From assembly GCF_052045245.1 (NCBI RefSeq), contig NZ_JBQEON010000011.1, forward strand, positions 1-64,000: a DNA stretch of 64,000 nt, given 5' to 3'. Both the position numbers and the translations under genes were made by a program. Position 1 is the stretch's first letter, and every line of letters begins with the position of its first letter. The stretch comes from Burkholderia sp052045245 (lineage in GTDB: Bacteria; Pseudomonadota; Gammaproteobacteria; Burkholderiales; Burkholderiaceae). Below, piece by piece: positions 8,859-18,053 of this stretch. The notes beneath the pieces are model-generated. The model had not been told where the DNA came from. It did not search any database and worked only from the letters and a program-made list of their open reading frames with translations.

Positions 8859-8874
8859 CGGCACGCACCTTGCG
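8859..8874 (+). promoter_or_regulatory. Sigma-54 -24/-12 promoter for the TPP-enzyme gene
   Basis: The site reads CGGCACGCACCTTGCG, an exact core match to the sigma-54 consensus. The identical 16-mer occurs upstream of the mgtC-like gene at 44564-44579. The predicted start near 8885 leaves a leader of about 65 nt before the ATG at 8951. Confidence 0.7.
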
Positions 8875-8950
8875 CGACGCCCGGCAGCGCCGCGCAGGGC
8901 GATGGCCTGCGCGCGGCCCATCGGCTCATCCCGAACCAAGGAGAAACGGC

Positions 8951-10777
8951 ATGGCGACAGTGGCGGATTTCATCGTCGAACGGCTGTACGACTGGGGCGT
9001 GCGTCGCCTGTACGGTTACCCGGGCGACGGCATCAACGGCTTTTTCGGTGCCCTCAACCGGGCCGACGGCAAGATCGAGTTCATCCAGGCGCGCCACGAG
9101 GAGATGGCGGCCTTCATGGCGTCCGCGCATGCAAAATTTACAGGCGAGCTCGGCGTCTGCGTCGCGACTTCGGGCCCCGGCGCCGCGCACCTCGTGACCG
9201 GCCTGTACGACGCGCGGCTCGACCACATGCCGGTGCTCGCGATCGTCGGCCAGCAGGCGCGTGCGGCGCTCGGCGGCCACTATCAGCAGGAAGTCGATCT
9301 GGCGGCGCTTTACAAGGACGTGGCCGGTGCCTTCGTGCAGCTGGCCGTCGTGCCCGGCCAGGTGCGTCACCTGGTCGACCGCGCGGTGCGCATCGCGCTC
9401 GGTGCGCGCACCGTCACCGCGCTGATCCTGCCGAACGACCTGCAGGAACTCGACTACGCGCCGCCGAAGCGCGCGCACGGCACCGTGCATTCCGGTATCG
9501 GCTATACGCCGCCGAAGGTCGTGCCCTACGCCGACGACCTGCAGCGTGCGGCCGACGTGCTGAATGCCGGCAGGAAGGTCGCGATGCTGGTCGGCGCGGG
9601 CGCGCTGCGCGCGACCGACGACGTGATCGCGGTGGCCGACCGGCTCGGCGCGGGCGCCGCGAAGGCGCTGCTCGGCAAGGCCGCGCTGCCCGACGACCTG
9701 CCGTGGGTGACCGGCTCGATCGGGTTGCTCGGCACGAAGCCGAGCTACGCGCTGATGACCGAATGCGACACGCTGCTGATGGTCGGCTCCGGCTTCCCGT
9801 ATTCGGAATTCCTGCCGAAGGAAGGCCAGGCGCGCGGCGTGCAGATCGACCTGAAGGCCGACATGCTGAGCCTGCGCTATCCGATGGAGGTGAACCTCGT
9901 CGGCGACAGTGCCGAGACGCTGCGCGCGCTGCTGCCGCTGTTGAAGGCGCGCGAGGACACCGCATGGCGCGACCGGATCGCGCAATGGAACGCGGACTGG
10001 CGTGACACGCTGGCCGAACGCGCGGCCGCGAAGGCCAGCCCCGGACGCGGCGTCAATCCGCAGCGCGCGTTCACCGAACTGTCGCCGCGCCTGCCCGACG
10101 ACGTGATCCTGACCAGCGATTCCGGCTCCTGCGCCAACTGGTATGCACGCGACCTGATGATGCGGCGCGGGATGATGGGATCGCTCTCGGGCGGGCTCGC
10201 GTCGATGGGGGCGGCCGTGCCGTATGCGATCGCCGCGAAATTCGCGTACCCGGTGCGCCCCGTGATCGCGATGGTCGGCGACGGCGCGATGCAGATGAAC
10301 AACATGGCCGAGCTGATCACCGTCGCGAAGTACTGGCGAAACTGGCCCGATCCGCGCTGGATCTGCATGGTGCTGAACAACGAGGACCTGAACCAGGTCA
10401 CGTGGGAGCAGCGCGTGATGGAAGGCGACCCGAAGTTCGACGCGTCGCAGCGGATTCCGAACGTGCCGTACTACCGGTTCGCGACGCTGCTCGGCCTGAA
10501 GGGCATCTACGTCGACGATCCGAAACAGCTCGGCGCCGCGTGGGACGAAGCGCTCGCGTCCGACCGCCCGGTCGTGCTCGAGGTCAAGAGCGACCCGGAA
10601 GTGCCGCCGCTGCCGCCGCACGTGACGCTGCAGCAGGCGAAGCATTTCGCCGAAACGCTGATGAAGGGCGACACGCGCGAAGCGAACGTGATCGTCGAAA
10701 CCGCGCGGCAGGTGCTGTCGGCCGTGCTGCCGGGCAATGGCGAGCACGGCGGCAAGGGAGGCAGGCGCGAGTCGTAG
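8951..10777 (+). CDS. Thiamine-diphosphate-dependent enzyme, pyruvate oxidase/acetolactate synthase family
   Basis: This 608-residue protein has the three-domain layout of the family: TPP Pyr domain (about 1-180), central domain (about 200-340) and TPP PP domain (about 380-550). The catalytic Glu is in QARHEEMAAFMAS. The TPP/Mg motif GDG...NN is seen as VGDGAMQMNN through MVLNNEDLNQ. The family includes PoxB-like pyruvate:quinone oxidoreductases and ALS/POX-like proteins of unassigned substrate; without catalytic subunits for branched-chain synthesis nearby, a pyruvate oxidase role is more likely but unproven. The ATG follows AAGGAG. Transcription is from its own sigma-54-like promoter, divergent from the enolase operon. 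Confidence 0.82.
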   Translation: MATVADFIVERLYDWGVRRLYGYPGDGINGFFGALNRADGKIEFIQARHEEMAAFMASAHAKFTGELGVCVATSGPGAAHLVTGLYDARLDHMPVLAIVGQQARAALGGHYQQEVDLAALYKDVAGAFVQLAVVPGQVRHLVDRAVRIALGARTVTALILPNDLQELDYAPPKRAHGTVHSGIGYTPPKVVPYADDLQRAADVLNAGRKVAMLVGAGALRATDDVIAVADRLGAGAAKALLGKAALPDDLPWVTGSIGLLGTKPSYALMTECDTLLMVGSGFPYSEFLPKEGQARGVQIDLKADMLSLRYPMEVNLVGDSAETLRALLPLLKAREDTAWRDRIAQWNADWRDTLAERAAAKASPGRGVNPQRAFTELSPRLPDDVILTSDSGSCANWYARDLMMRRGMMGSLSGGLASMGAAVPYAIAAKFAYPVRPVIAMVGDGAMQMNNMAELITVAKYWRNWPDPRWICMVLNNEDLNQVTWEQRVMEGDPKFDASQRIPNVPYYRFATLLGLKGIYVDDPKQLGAAWDEALASDRPVVLEVKSDPEVPPLPPHVTLQQAKHFAETLMKGDTREANVIVETARQVLSAVLPGNGEHGGKGGRRES

Positions 10778-10861
10778 CCGATGATGCGCGGGGCGGGACG
10801 GTACGGCGCGATCGCCTCGTCGTGTCGCCCGCCGTCGGCGCGGGCAATGCGGCGCGGTACG

Positions 10862-12640
10862 TCAGCCGATATCGACGTCGTCGCGCCCGTCGCGCTGCAG
10901 CGCGAGCGCCGCGTTGATGAGCCCGACCTGCGCAAGCGTGAACGGGAAATTGCCGCACATGCGTCGCGCCTTCAGATCGTATTCCTCGGCCAGCAGCCCG
11001 ACGTCGTTGCGCAGGCTCAGCAGCCGCTGGAACAACGCGTGCGCGTCGTCGTCGCGTCCCTGCATCCGGTACACCTGGGCGAGCCAGAAGCCGGCCGCGA
11101 CGAACGCGCCCTCGTTGCCCTCGCAACCATCGGCGAAGCGCGGCGGCCGATACCGGAACGGCAAGCCGTCCTCGACCAGCTCGCGCTCGAGCGCGGCAAC
11201 CGTCGCCGCGACGCGCGGATCGGACGCATCGAGCATCCCCGTCAGCGGAATCAGCAGCAGGCTCACGTCGAGCCCGTCGCCGTCGTAGCGGTCGACGAAG
11301 CGGCCGAGTGTCGCGTGATAGCCGTGTTCGAGCACGTCCGCATGCACGATGTCGGACCAGCGCCGCCATTCGTCGAGCGGCGCGTGATGGCCGAACGCGC
11401 GCGCGGAGCGGTACGCGCTTTCGACGGCCGCCCACACCATCACCTTCGACGACGTGAACTGATGCCGGCCGCTGCGCACTTCCCAGATCCCCTCGTCCGG
11501 CTCGCGCCAGATCGTCGCGAGATGCTCGAGCAGCCGCCGCTCGAGCGTCCACGCGTCGTCATCGGGCGGCAGCCCGTGCCGGCGGGCCTGGTACAGCGCG
11601 GCAAGCACCTCGCCGTACACGTCGAGCTGCAGCTGCTCGGCGGCCGCGTTGCCGAAGCGCACCGGCTTCGCACCTTCGTAGCCGGCCAGGTGCGCGGCTT
11701 CCCACTCGTCCGCGCGCCGGCCGCCGTCGGCTGCGTACAGCACCTGCAATTGCGCCGGATGATCCGCGATCGCGCGCACCAGCCAGTCGCGCCAGCGCGC
11801 GGCCTCCTCGCGGTAGCCGCAGCGCACCAGCGCGCGCAGCGTGAAGCTCGCGTCGCGCAGCCAGCAGAACCGGTAATCCCAGTTGCGCGCGCCGCCGAAG
11901 CGCTCGGGCAGCGAACTGGTCGGCGCCGCGACGATGCCGCCGGTGCGCACGCTCGACAGGAGCTTCACCGTGATCAGCGCGCGCTCGATCGCGTCGCGAT
12001 ACGGGCCCTCCGCCGCGTTGCACTTCGACCAGACGCACCAGAATGCCTGCGTGTCGCGCAGCGACGCGTACGCATCGGGCACGGCCGGCGGCCGGTCGTA
12101 CGAGCGCGCGTAGCTGATGGCGAAATCCGCCCGCTCGCCCGCCGCGACCGGCTGCGTGCCGACGAGCCGGTCGTCCCGCACGTCGACGTGCGTGTCGGTA
12201 TCGAGCCACATCGCATCGCCGCCCGTCATCATCCGCCAGCGCCGGCCGAAACGGCGGCACCACGGCAGCGCATGGCCGTAGTCGAAGCGCACGCCCAGAT
12301 CGACGTCGAGCTCGACCGTGCCGCGCTCGCCGCGCACGCTGCGGATCAGGCACGGGTCCGGTGCGTCCCAGCTCATCCAGTCGATCACCACGACGCAGCC
12401 CGACGGCGTCTCGAACGTCGTTTCGAGCACCGCGGTACCGGGCAGGTAGCGGCGCGTCGCCCGCGCGCCCGGCTCACGCGGCGCGATGCGGAAGCGGCCG
12501 TTCCCGGGTGTGCCGACGAGTGCGGCGAAGCACGGCGGCGAGTCGAAGTCCGGCCAGCACAGCCAGTCGATGCTGCCGTCGAGCCCGACGAGCGCGGCAC
12601 TGCGGCCGTCGCCGATCAGCGCGTAGTCTTCGATGCGCAT
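10862..12640 (-). CDS. Glycoside hydrolase family 15 protein (glucoamylase/trehalase type)
   Basis: A 592-residue GH15 protein: an N-terminal beta-sandwich (IEDYALIGDGRSAALVGLDG, the trehalase-N type start) and a C-terminal (alpha/alpha)6 barrel. Family landmarks are NWDYRFCWLRDASFTLRAL, a WREPDEGIWE block with a candidate catalytic Glu, and GCEGNEGAFVAAGFWLAQ. Bacterial members hydrolyse trehalose or alpha-glucans to glucose and are intracellular; no signal peptide is present here. It starts 5 bp after the SDR gene, so the two are co-transcribed. Function as a trehalase would link it to the trehalose operon at 49392-64000, but substrate cannot be read from sequence. Confidence 0.85.
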   Translation of the reverse strand: MRIEDYALIGDGRSAALVGLDGSIDWLCWPDFDSPPCFAALVGTPGNGRFRIAPREPGARATRRYLPGTAVLETTFETPSGCVVVIDWMSWDAPDPCLIRSVRGERGTVELDVDLGVRFDYGHALPWCRRFGRRWRMMTGGDAMWLDTDTHVDVRDDRLVGTQPVAAGERADFAISYARSYDRPPAVPDAYASLRDTQAFWCVWSKCNAAEGPYRDAIERALITVKLLSSVRTGGIVAAPTSSLPERFGGARNWDYRFCWLRDASFTLRALVRCGYREEAARWRDWLVRAIADHPAQLQVLYAADGGRRADEWEAAHLAGYEGAKPVRFGNAAAEQLQLDVYGEVLAALYQARRHGLPPDDDAWTLERRLLEHLATIWREPDEGIWEVRSGRHQFTSSKVMVWAAVESAYRSARAFGHHAPLDEWRRWSDIVHADVLEHGYHATLGRFVDRYDGDGLDVSLLLIPLTGMLDASDPRVAATVAALERELVEDGLPFRYRPPRFADGCEGNEGAFVAAGFWLAQVYRMQGRDDDAHALFQRLLSLRNDVGLLAEEYDLKARRMCGNFPFTLAQVGLINAALALQRDGRDDVDIG

Positions 12641-12645
12641 CGCGC

Positions 12646-13629
12646 TCACCGATCGATCTTGCGCGCGGCGACGAAGGCCACCGCGAGCATCGCGCACACC
12701 GCGCCGTACGCGAGCGCGCGCGACGCGCCGAGGCCGGCTTCGGTGCCGGTGCGGCGTGCTTCGGCACCGAACGCGCCGCGCGTCGCATGCCCACCCGGCA
12801 CGGTATGCCACAGGTTCGATGCGCGCGGGCCGGCGGGCGCCTTGCGCTGCTGGCCGCGCACGGCGGTATGCGCGAGATAGCGGTCGAAACAGCCGGGCGC
12901 GAGCCCGTTCGCGACGATCGCCGCCAGCGACGACCAGCCGACCCAGCGCTCGCGGCACGGATGGCGTGCGGCCTGCACGATCGCGTCGGCCGCCACCTCC
13001 GGCGCATACACCGGTGCGACGGGGCGCGGTGCATGCGGCAACACGGATTCGGCCCAGTCGAACTGCGGCGTATCGATCGCGGGCAACTGCACCATCGTCA
13101 CGCGCACGCGGCTGCGCGTGTGCAGCAACTCGCAGCGCAGTGCGTCGGTGAAGCCGCGAATCGCGTGTTTCGCGCCGCAGTACGGCGCCTGCAGCGGGAT
13201 CGACCGGTAGGCGAGCGCGGAGCCCACCTGCACGATCGTGCCGCGATTGCGCGGCGCCATCCGCGCAAGCGCCGCGCGGGTGCCGTACACGCAGCCCAGA
13301 TAGGTGACCTCGGTCACGCGCGCATAGTCTTCCGGCGCAATCTCGTCGAACGGCGCGAACACCGTGACCATCGCGTTGTTGACCCACACGTCGAGCGGGC
13401 CGAGTTCGTTCTCGATGCGTTCGGCGGCGGCGTCGAGCGCGGCGGCGTCGCTGACGTCGACGACGATCGGCAGCGCTTCGACCCCATACGCGCGCACTTC
13501 GCACGCGGTGTCGTGCAGTGCACGCGGATCGCGCGCCAGCAGTGCGACGTTCGCGCCGCGTCGCGCGAATGCATGGGCGGTCGCGCGGCCGACGCCGGCG
13601 CTCGCACCGGTGATCGCGACGGTCTTCAC
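12646..13629 (-). CDS. Short-chain dehydrogenase/reductase with C-terminal membrane anchor
   Basis: The 327-residue protein has a classical SDR fold: the TGASAGVGRATA cofactor loop at residues 7-18, VNNAM, catalytic Ser in QVGSALAY, and the YxxxK pair in APYCGAKHA. After the SDR domain (about 250 residues) it carries a C-terminal tail ending in a single hydrophobic helix (AYGAVCAMLAVAFVAA), suggesting attachment to the inner membrane. The start is GTG at 13629 behind GGAGG; the longer ATG frame to 13845 crosses the promoter. Substrate unknown. It is the first gene of a two-gene operon with the GH15 enzyme. Confidence 0.82.
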   Translation of the reverse strand: MKTVAITGASAGVGRATAHAFARRGANVALLARDPRALHDTACEVRAYGVEALPIVVDVSDAAALDAAAERIENELGPLDVWVNNAMVTVFAPFDEIAPEDYARVTEVTYLGCVYGTRAALARMAPRNRGTIVQVGSALAYRSIPLQAPYCGAKHAIRGFTDALRCELLHTRSRVRVTMVQLPAIDTPQFDWAESVLPHAPRPVAPVYAPEVAADAIVQAARHPCRERWVGWSSLAAIVANGLAPGCFDRYLAHTAVRGQQRKAPAGPRASNLWHTVPGGHATRGAFGAEARRTGTEAGLGASRALAYGAVCAMLAVAFVAARKIDR

Positions 13630-13726
13630 GGTCGATTCCTCCGTTTTGTTCAGGGGGCCGGCAGTCCGGCGGCCGGCACGCGGCCGGGTCGTGCCCCGAG
13701 CGGCGTGCCGGAACGCGTTCGTCGAA

Positions 13727-13740
13727 GCAAACGGCGTGCC
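13727..13740 (-). promoter_or_regulatory. Sigma-54 -24/-12 promoter for the SDR-GH15 operon
   Basis: The minus strand reads GGCACGCCGTTTGC then T, an exact GGCACG-N4-TTGCW match. The GC element is about 98 bp from the GTG start at 13629. It lies in the 299-bp intergenic region shared with the divergent oxidase operon. Confidence 0.65.
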
Positions 13741-13862
13741 GCCGCGATGCAAAGCCACGCGATCCGGACCCGCACCGTGAACCGGCGCCAAATTTACAAG
13801 CCGGCTGTAACGCGCCGGCCGTTGCGCACGCAACGCTGGAGCCATGCGTCATCGCTGCCGGC

Positions 13863-13877
13863 GCGCACGCGAATTGC
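13863..13877 (+). promoter_or_regulatory. Weak sigma-54-like site upstream of the oxidase operon
   Basis: The site reads GCGCACGCGAATTGC. It keeps CACG-N4-TTGC but has CG instead of GG at -24. It is 52 bp before the proposed TTG start of ctaC. It is included because the neighbouring operons have strong matches, but alone it would not be convincing. Confidence 0.25.
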
Positions 13878-13928
13878 TCCGCCGCGAACGGCTTGTCGTC
13901 ATGCCGCCGAATCCGGCAAGGAGTCGCG

Positions 13929-15002
13929 TTGCTCGTCCCGCCGTTCATGCAAGCACGTCGTAACCTTTGCGTCGCCGCCACCGCGTGCGTCGCGTGCGTC
14001 GCGTGCACCGTCGCGCCGGCGGTCGCACGCGCTGCCGCGATGCCCGCGATGTCCGTGGAATCAGCCGGACCCTTGCCGCTCGCGTATCTCGCGCATGCGG
14101 CCGGCCCGGCCGCGCAGCCGGTGTTCGTGCTCGGTTGGGCGCTGCTCGCGCTGTGCACGTTCGTGTGCGTCGCGATCGCGGCGATGCTGCTGATCGCGAT
14201 GTTTCGCCGCCGCGCGCAGGCTGGCGGCGCTGACGGCAGCGGGCTTGCGATCGTGACGGTCGGCTCGGCGATCTCGATCGTGCTGCTGTTCGGCGCGCTC
14301 GTGTACATGCTGCGCGTGCTCGGCGCGGTGGCGTCGCCGCCGCGCCCGCCCGCGCTCACGATCGAGGTGACCGCGCACGACTGGTGGTGGGCCGTCCGCT
14401 ATCCGGACGACGCAGGCGGCACCGCGTTCGTGACCGCGAACGAAATCCACATCCCGGCCGGCGAACCCGTCGCCGTCGAACTGAAAAGCGCGGACGTGAT
14501 CCACGCGTTCTGGGTCCCGCAACTGGCCGGCAAGACGCAGACGATCCCCGGCCAGACGAATCGCCAGTGGCTGCAGGCCGACCGGCCGGGCATCTATCGC
14601 GGGCAGTGCTCGCAATACTGCGGCGCGCAGCATGCGCACATGGCGCTCGAGGTCGTCGCCGAGCCGCCCGACGCGTTTCGCGCGTGGCTCGGCGCGCAGC
14701 GGCAACCGGCGCCCGCCCCGGCGGCCGGCGCCGCGCAACGCGGCCGGCACGTGTTCGCCGCGCGCTGCGCCGGCTGCCACGCGGTGCGCGGCACCGACGC
14801 GGCCGGCGACGCGGGCCCGGACCTGTCGCATCTCGGCTCGCGCCGGCTGCTCGCTGCCGGCACGCTCGACAACACGCCCGACAACCTGCGCCGCTGGATC
14901 GCGCATGCGCAGCAGATCAAGCCGCAGACGCTGATGCCGTCGTTCGCGCTCGCGCCGCGCGATGCCGACGATCTCGCCACGTATCTCGCGACGCTGCGCT
15001 GA
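13929..15002 (+). CDS. ctaC: Cytochrome c oxidase subunit II with fused heme c domain
   Basis: The 357-residue subunit II accepts electrons from cytochrome c. It has an N-terminal signal segment, two transmembrane helices (about 50-75 and 90-115) and a cupredoxin domain with the dinuclear CuA site: His in VIHAFWVPQ plus CSQYCGAQHAHM. A C-terminal cytochrome c domain carries CAGCH and an axial Met near LMPSF, making this a caa3-type subunit. The start chosen is TTG at 13929, five bases after AAGGAG; the TTG at 13893 and ATG at 13947 are alternatives. It is the first gene of the oxidase cluster. Confidence 0.88.
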   Translation: MLVPPFMQARRNLCVAATACVACVACTVAPAVARAAAMPAMSVESAGPLPLAYLAHAAGPAAQPVFVLGWALLALCTFVCVAIAAMLLIAMFRRRAQAGGADGSGLAIVTVGSAISIVLLFGALVYMLRVLGAVASPPRPPALTIEVTAHDWWWAVRYPDDAGGTAFVTANEIHIPAGEPVAVELKSADVIHAFWVPQLAGKTQTIPGQTNRQWLQADRPGIYRGQCSQYCGAQHAHMALEVVAEPPDAFRAWLGAQRQPAPAPAAGAAQRGRHVFAARCAGCHAVRGTDAAGDAGPDLSHLGSRRLLAAGTLDNTPDNLRRWIAHAQQIKPQTLMPSFALAPRDADDLATYLATLR

Positions 15003-15015
15003 CCGGAGGATGACG

Positions 15016-17652
15016 ATGGCCATTGCCCGCGACACGCCCACCCCGCTCAGCCGCGTGCCCGACCTCGGCGACGCGCCGCCGGGTTCCGCGCACGAACGGG
15101 AACTGGCGGCGCTGTGGGAGTCCGAACCCGGCTGGCGCGGCTGGCTCGGCACGGTCGACCACAAGCGCATCGGGTTGCGCTACATCGTCACCGCGTTCGC
15201 GTTCCTGCTGCTCGGCGGCGTCGAAGCGCTCGTGATGCGGATCCAGCTCGCGCGGCCGAACGCGACGGTGCTCACGCCCGCGCAATACGACGCACTGTTC
15301 ACGATGCACGGCGTCACGATGATCTTCCTGTACGCGCTGCCCGTGCTGTCCGGCTTCGCGAACTATCTGTGGCCGCTGATGCTCGGCTCGCGCGACATGG
15401 CGTTCCCGCGGCTGAACGCGTTCTCCTACTGGGCCTTCCTGTTCGCCGGGCTGTTCCTATATGCGAGCTTTCCGCTCGGCGCGGTGCCGGACGGCGGCTG
15501 GTTCAACTACGTGCCGCTCACGTCGCTCGACTACAGCGCCGGCGCGAACATCGACATCTATGCGCTCGGGATGATCCTGCTCGGCATCTCGACGACCGGC
15601 GGCGCCGCGAATTTCGTCGTCACGCTGCTGCGGATGCGCGCGCACGGGATGTCGATCGACCGGCTGCCGATCATCGTGTGGGGCACGCTGACCGCATCGG
15701 TCGCAAACCTCGTCGCGGTGCCGTCCGTGAGCCTTGCGTTCCTGCTGCTGTGGCTCGATCGCAATGCCGGCACGCACTTCTTCGATGTCGCGAACGGCGG
15801 GCGGCCGCTGTTGTGGCAGCACCTGTTCTGGATGTTCGCGCATCCCTGGGTGTACGTGGTCGTGCTGCCGGCGATGGGGATCGTGTCGGATGCGCTGCCG
15901 ACCTTCTGCCGGCGGCCGCTCGTCGCGTACGAGGCCGTCGCGGTGTCGACGGTGGCGACGATGCTGATCGGCTTCGAGGTGTGGGTCCACCACATGTTCG
16001 CGACCGGCATCGCGCCGCTCGCGCTCGCGTTCTTCGGCGCGGCGAGCATGCTGATCTCGATCCCGAGCGCGGTCGCGGTGTTCGCGTGGCTCGCGACGAT
16101 CTGGACCGGCCGTCCGGTGTTCCGCACGCCGTTCCTGTATTTCGCGGGCTTCGTGCTGATGTTCGTGATCGGCGGCGTATCGGGCGTGATGACGGCCGCG
16201 GTGCCGCTCGACTGGCAGCTCACCGACACGTACTTCGTCGTCGCGCACCTGCACTACGTGCTGCTCGGCATCAACGTGTTCCCGGTGCTCGGCGGCGTCA
16301 CGTACTGGTTCCCGAAGTTCACCGGGCGGATGATGAACGAGCGGTTCGGCAAGCTGACGTTCTGGGTCGTGCTGATCGGCTTCAACCTCGGCTTCTTCCC
16401 GATGCACGTTTCCGGGCTGCTCGGGATGCCGCGCCGGATCTATACCTACCCGTCCGGGATGGGCTGGGACACGTCGAACCTGCTGACCACGATCGGCTCG
16501 TTCGTCTTCGGCATCGGTATCGTGATGTTCGTCGTCAACGCGCTCGTCAGCGCGCGGCGCGGCGCCCGCGTCGGCAACAATCCGTGGGGCGCGCCCGGCC
16601 TCGAATGGTCGGTCGCGTCGCCGACGCCCGTGTACAACTTCGCGGTGCTGCCGCTGGTCGCGTCGCGGCACCCGCTGTGGGAAACGCGCGACGACGACCG
16701 GCGCACCAGCATGCGGGTCGGCTACCGGCTCGCGGACGGCCGCGAGGCGCTCGCGGTCACGCCGCTCGCGGCGACGCCGAGCGCGATCCTGAAGATGCCC
16801 GAGGACAGCTGCGTGCCGTTCGTGCTCGCGCTGCTCGCCACCGCCGTGTTCGCGGCGATGCTGGCGCGCTCGCCGACGCTCGTCTGCGCGGCCGTGGCCG
16901 GCTGCGCGATCGGGACCGCCGTGTGGCTGTGGCCGCGCCGCACGCTCGGCCAGCGTGCGCGGCTGCCGGCCCGCGACGACACGCAGGCGCCGGCTGACGC
17001 CGCCGGGCCGCATGCGGACGAGCCGCGCTCGGCGAAGGTGCCGGCGGACGCGCCGATCGCGTGCGTCGAACCGCTGCCGGTCGGCAGCTGCGGCGAGCGC
17101 GCGGGCGGCTGGTGGGGGGTCATCACGCTGATCGTGACCGAGGCCGGGTTGTTCGGCTACCTGCTGTTCTGCTACTTCTACCTGCAATCGCAATCGGCCG
17201 CGCCGTGGCCGCCCGAAGGGATGCCGAAGATCGGCCTCGCGGCGGGCAACACCGTCGTGCTGCTGTCGAGCAGCGTGTTCGTGTGGCTCGCGGAACGTTC
17301 GGTGCGCGCCGGCAAGCGGCCGCACGCGGTGGCCGCGCTCGCCGTCGCGCTGCTGCTGGGTGCCGCCTTCGCGCTCGTCCAGTTGCACGAGTGGCGCAGC
17401 CATCCGTACGGCCCGACCGCACACCTGTACGGCAGCCTGTATTTCACGATCACCGGTTTCCACCTCGCGCACGTGGTGGCCGGCCTCGTGATCCTCGCGC
17501 TGCTCGCCGGCTGGACGGCGGCCGGCTTCTTCGGCCGCGAGCGGCGCGTCGCGCTGACCGTCGGCGGGCTCTACTGGCACTTCGTCGACATCGTGTGGCT
17601 GTTCATCTTCACTGCGCTGTACGTGTCGCCTTACTGGCTGAGGAGAGCCTGA
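15016..17652 (+). CDS. ctaD: Cytochrome c oxidase subunit I fused to subunit III
   Basis: The 878-residue protein joins subunit I (about 1-540) to subunit III (about 680-878). Heme and CuB ligands are visible: H in TMHGVTMIF, H and Y in AHPWVYVVVLP, HH in VWVHHMFATG, and both H in AHLHYVLLG. The proton-channel Glu usual in HPEVY is Trp here. The subunit III part keeps TEAGLFGY, HEWRSH and YFTITGFHLAHVVAG. The hydrophilic linker at about 610-690 is poorly conserved. The ATG at 15016 is placed by GGAGG at 15005; ATG 15010 is the alternative. It is followed directly by a small membrane-protein gene with a TGATG junction. Confidence 0.9.
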   Translation: MAIARDTPTPLSRVPDLGDAPPGSAHERELAALWESEPGWRGWLGTVDHKRIGLRYIVTAFAFLLLGGVEALVMRIQLARPNATVLTPAQYDALFTMHGVTMIFLYALPVLSGFANYLWPLMLGSRDMAFPRLNAFSYWAFLFAGLFLYASFPLGAVPDGGWFNYVPLTSLDYSAGANIDIYALGMILLGISTTGGAANFVVTLLRMRAHGMSIDRLPIIVWGTLTASVANLVAVPSVSLAFLLLWLDRNAGTHFFDVANGGRPLLWQHLFWMFAHPWVYVVVLPAMGIVSDALPTFCRRPLVAYEAVAVSTVATMLIGFEVWVHHMFATGIAPLALAFFGAASMLISIPSAVAVFAWLATIWTGRPVFRTPFLYFAGFVLMFVIGGVSGVMTAAVPLDWQLTDTYFVVAHLHYVLLGINVFPVLGGVTYWFPKFTGRMMNERFGKLTFWVVLIGFNLGFFPMHVSGLLGMPRRIYTYPSGMGWDTSNLLTTIGSFVFGIGIVMFVVNALVSARRGARVGNNPWGAPGLEWSVASPTPVYNFAVLPLVASRHPLWETRDDDRRTSMRVGYRLADGREALAVTPLAATPSAILKMPEDSCVPFVLALLATAVFAAMLARSPTLVCAAVAGCAIGTAVWLWPRRTLGQRARLPARDDTQAPADAAGPHADEPRSAKVPADAPIACVEPLPVGSCGERAGGWWGVITLIVTEAGLFGYLLFCYFYLQSQSAAPWPPEGMPKIGLAAGNTVVLLSSSVFVWLAERSVRAGKRPHAVAALAVALLLGAAFALVQLHEWRSHPYGPTAHLYGSLYFTITGFHLAHVVAGLVILALLAGWTAAGFFGRERRVALTVGGLYWHFVDIVWLFIFTALYVSPYWLRRA

Positions 17653-18053
17653 TGAACGGCGCCCGACGCGCGTGGACCCCGTTGCTCGCGATCGCGGCCG
17701 GCCTGGTCGGCGCGCCCGCGCTGTGGTTCGCGCAGATGCTCGCGTCCGAGACGCTCGCGTCGACCGCGTGCTATCCGCTCGGCGTCGCGCAAGCCGCGCC
17801 GCGCTGGGCCCACGTCGGCGCATGGCTTGCGCTGATCGCCGCGTGCGCGTTCGCGCTGGCGGCCGTCTTCGCCACGTGGCTCGTGCGCACGTGGCAACGC
17901 CGGCACGACGCGAACGTGCAGGCCGCGACGCGCGACGACAGCACGCGGTTCCTCGCGCGCTGCGGGATGCTCGCGGCGCTCGGGTTCGTGATCGGTCTCG
18001 TGTTCACGGGGATCGTCACCGCTTTCGTGGGGCCGTGCAGCCCATGGCGCTGA
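17652..18053 (+). CDS. Small three-helix membrane protein of the oxidase cluster
   Basis: The 133-residue protein has about three hydrophobic helices (TPLLAIAAGLVGAPALWF, AWLALIAACAFALAAVFATW, MLAALGFVIGLVFTGIVTAF). Its start overlaps the ctaD stop (TGATG) and its end overlaps the following cytochrome gene by 10 bp. Such tight coupling indicates an oxidase-associated role, perhaps a small subunit or assembly factor, but the family is not recognised and no metal-binding motif is seen. Confidence 0.72.
   Translation: MNGARRAWTPLLAIAAGLVGAPALWFAQMLASETLASTACYPLGVAQAAPRWAHVGAWLALIAACAFALAAVFATWLVRTWQRRHDANVQAATRDDSTRFLARCGMLAALGFVIGLVFTGIVTAFVGPCSPWR

Noticed and set aside
8774..10747. Long upstream extension of the enolase-family frame
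   Set aside because: It is antisense to the TPP-enzyme gene; the real start is 8773 with an AGGAG site.
13846..14359. Upstream part of a minus frame that runs through to the GH15 gene
   Set aside because: It spans the SDR gene in another frame, the promoter region and ctaC antisense; no ribosome site.
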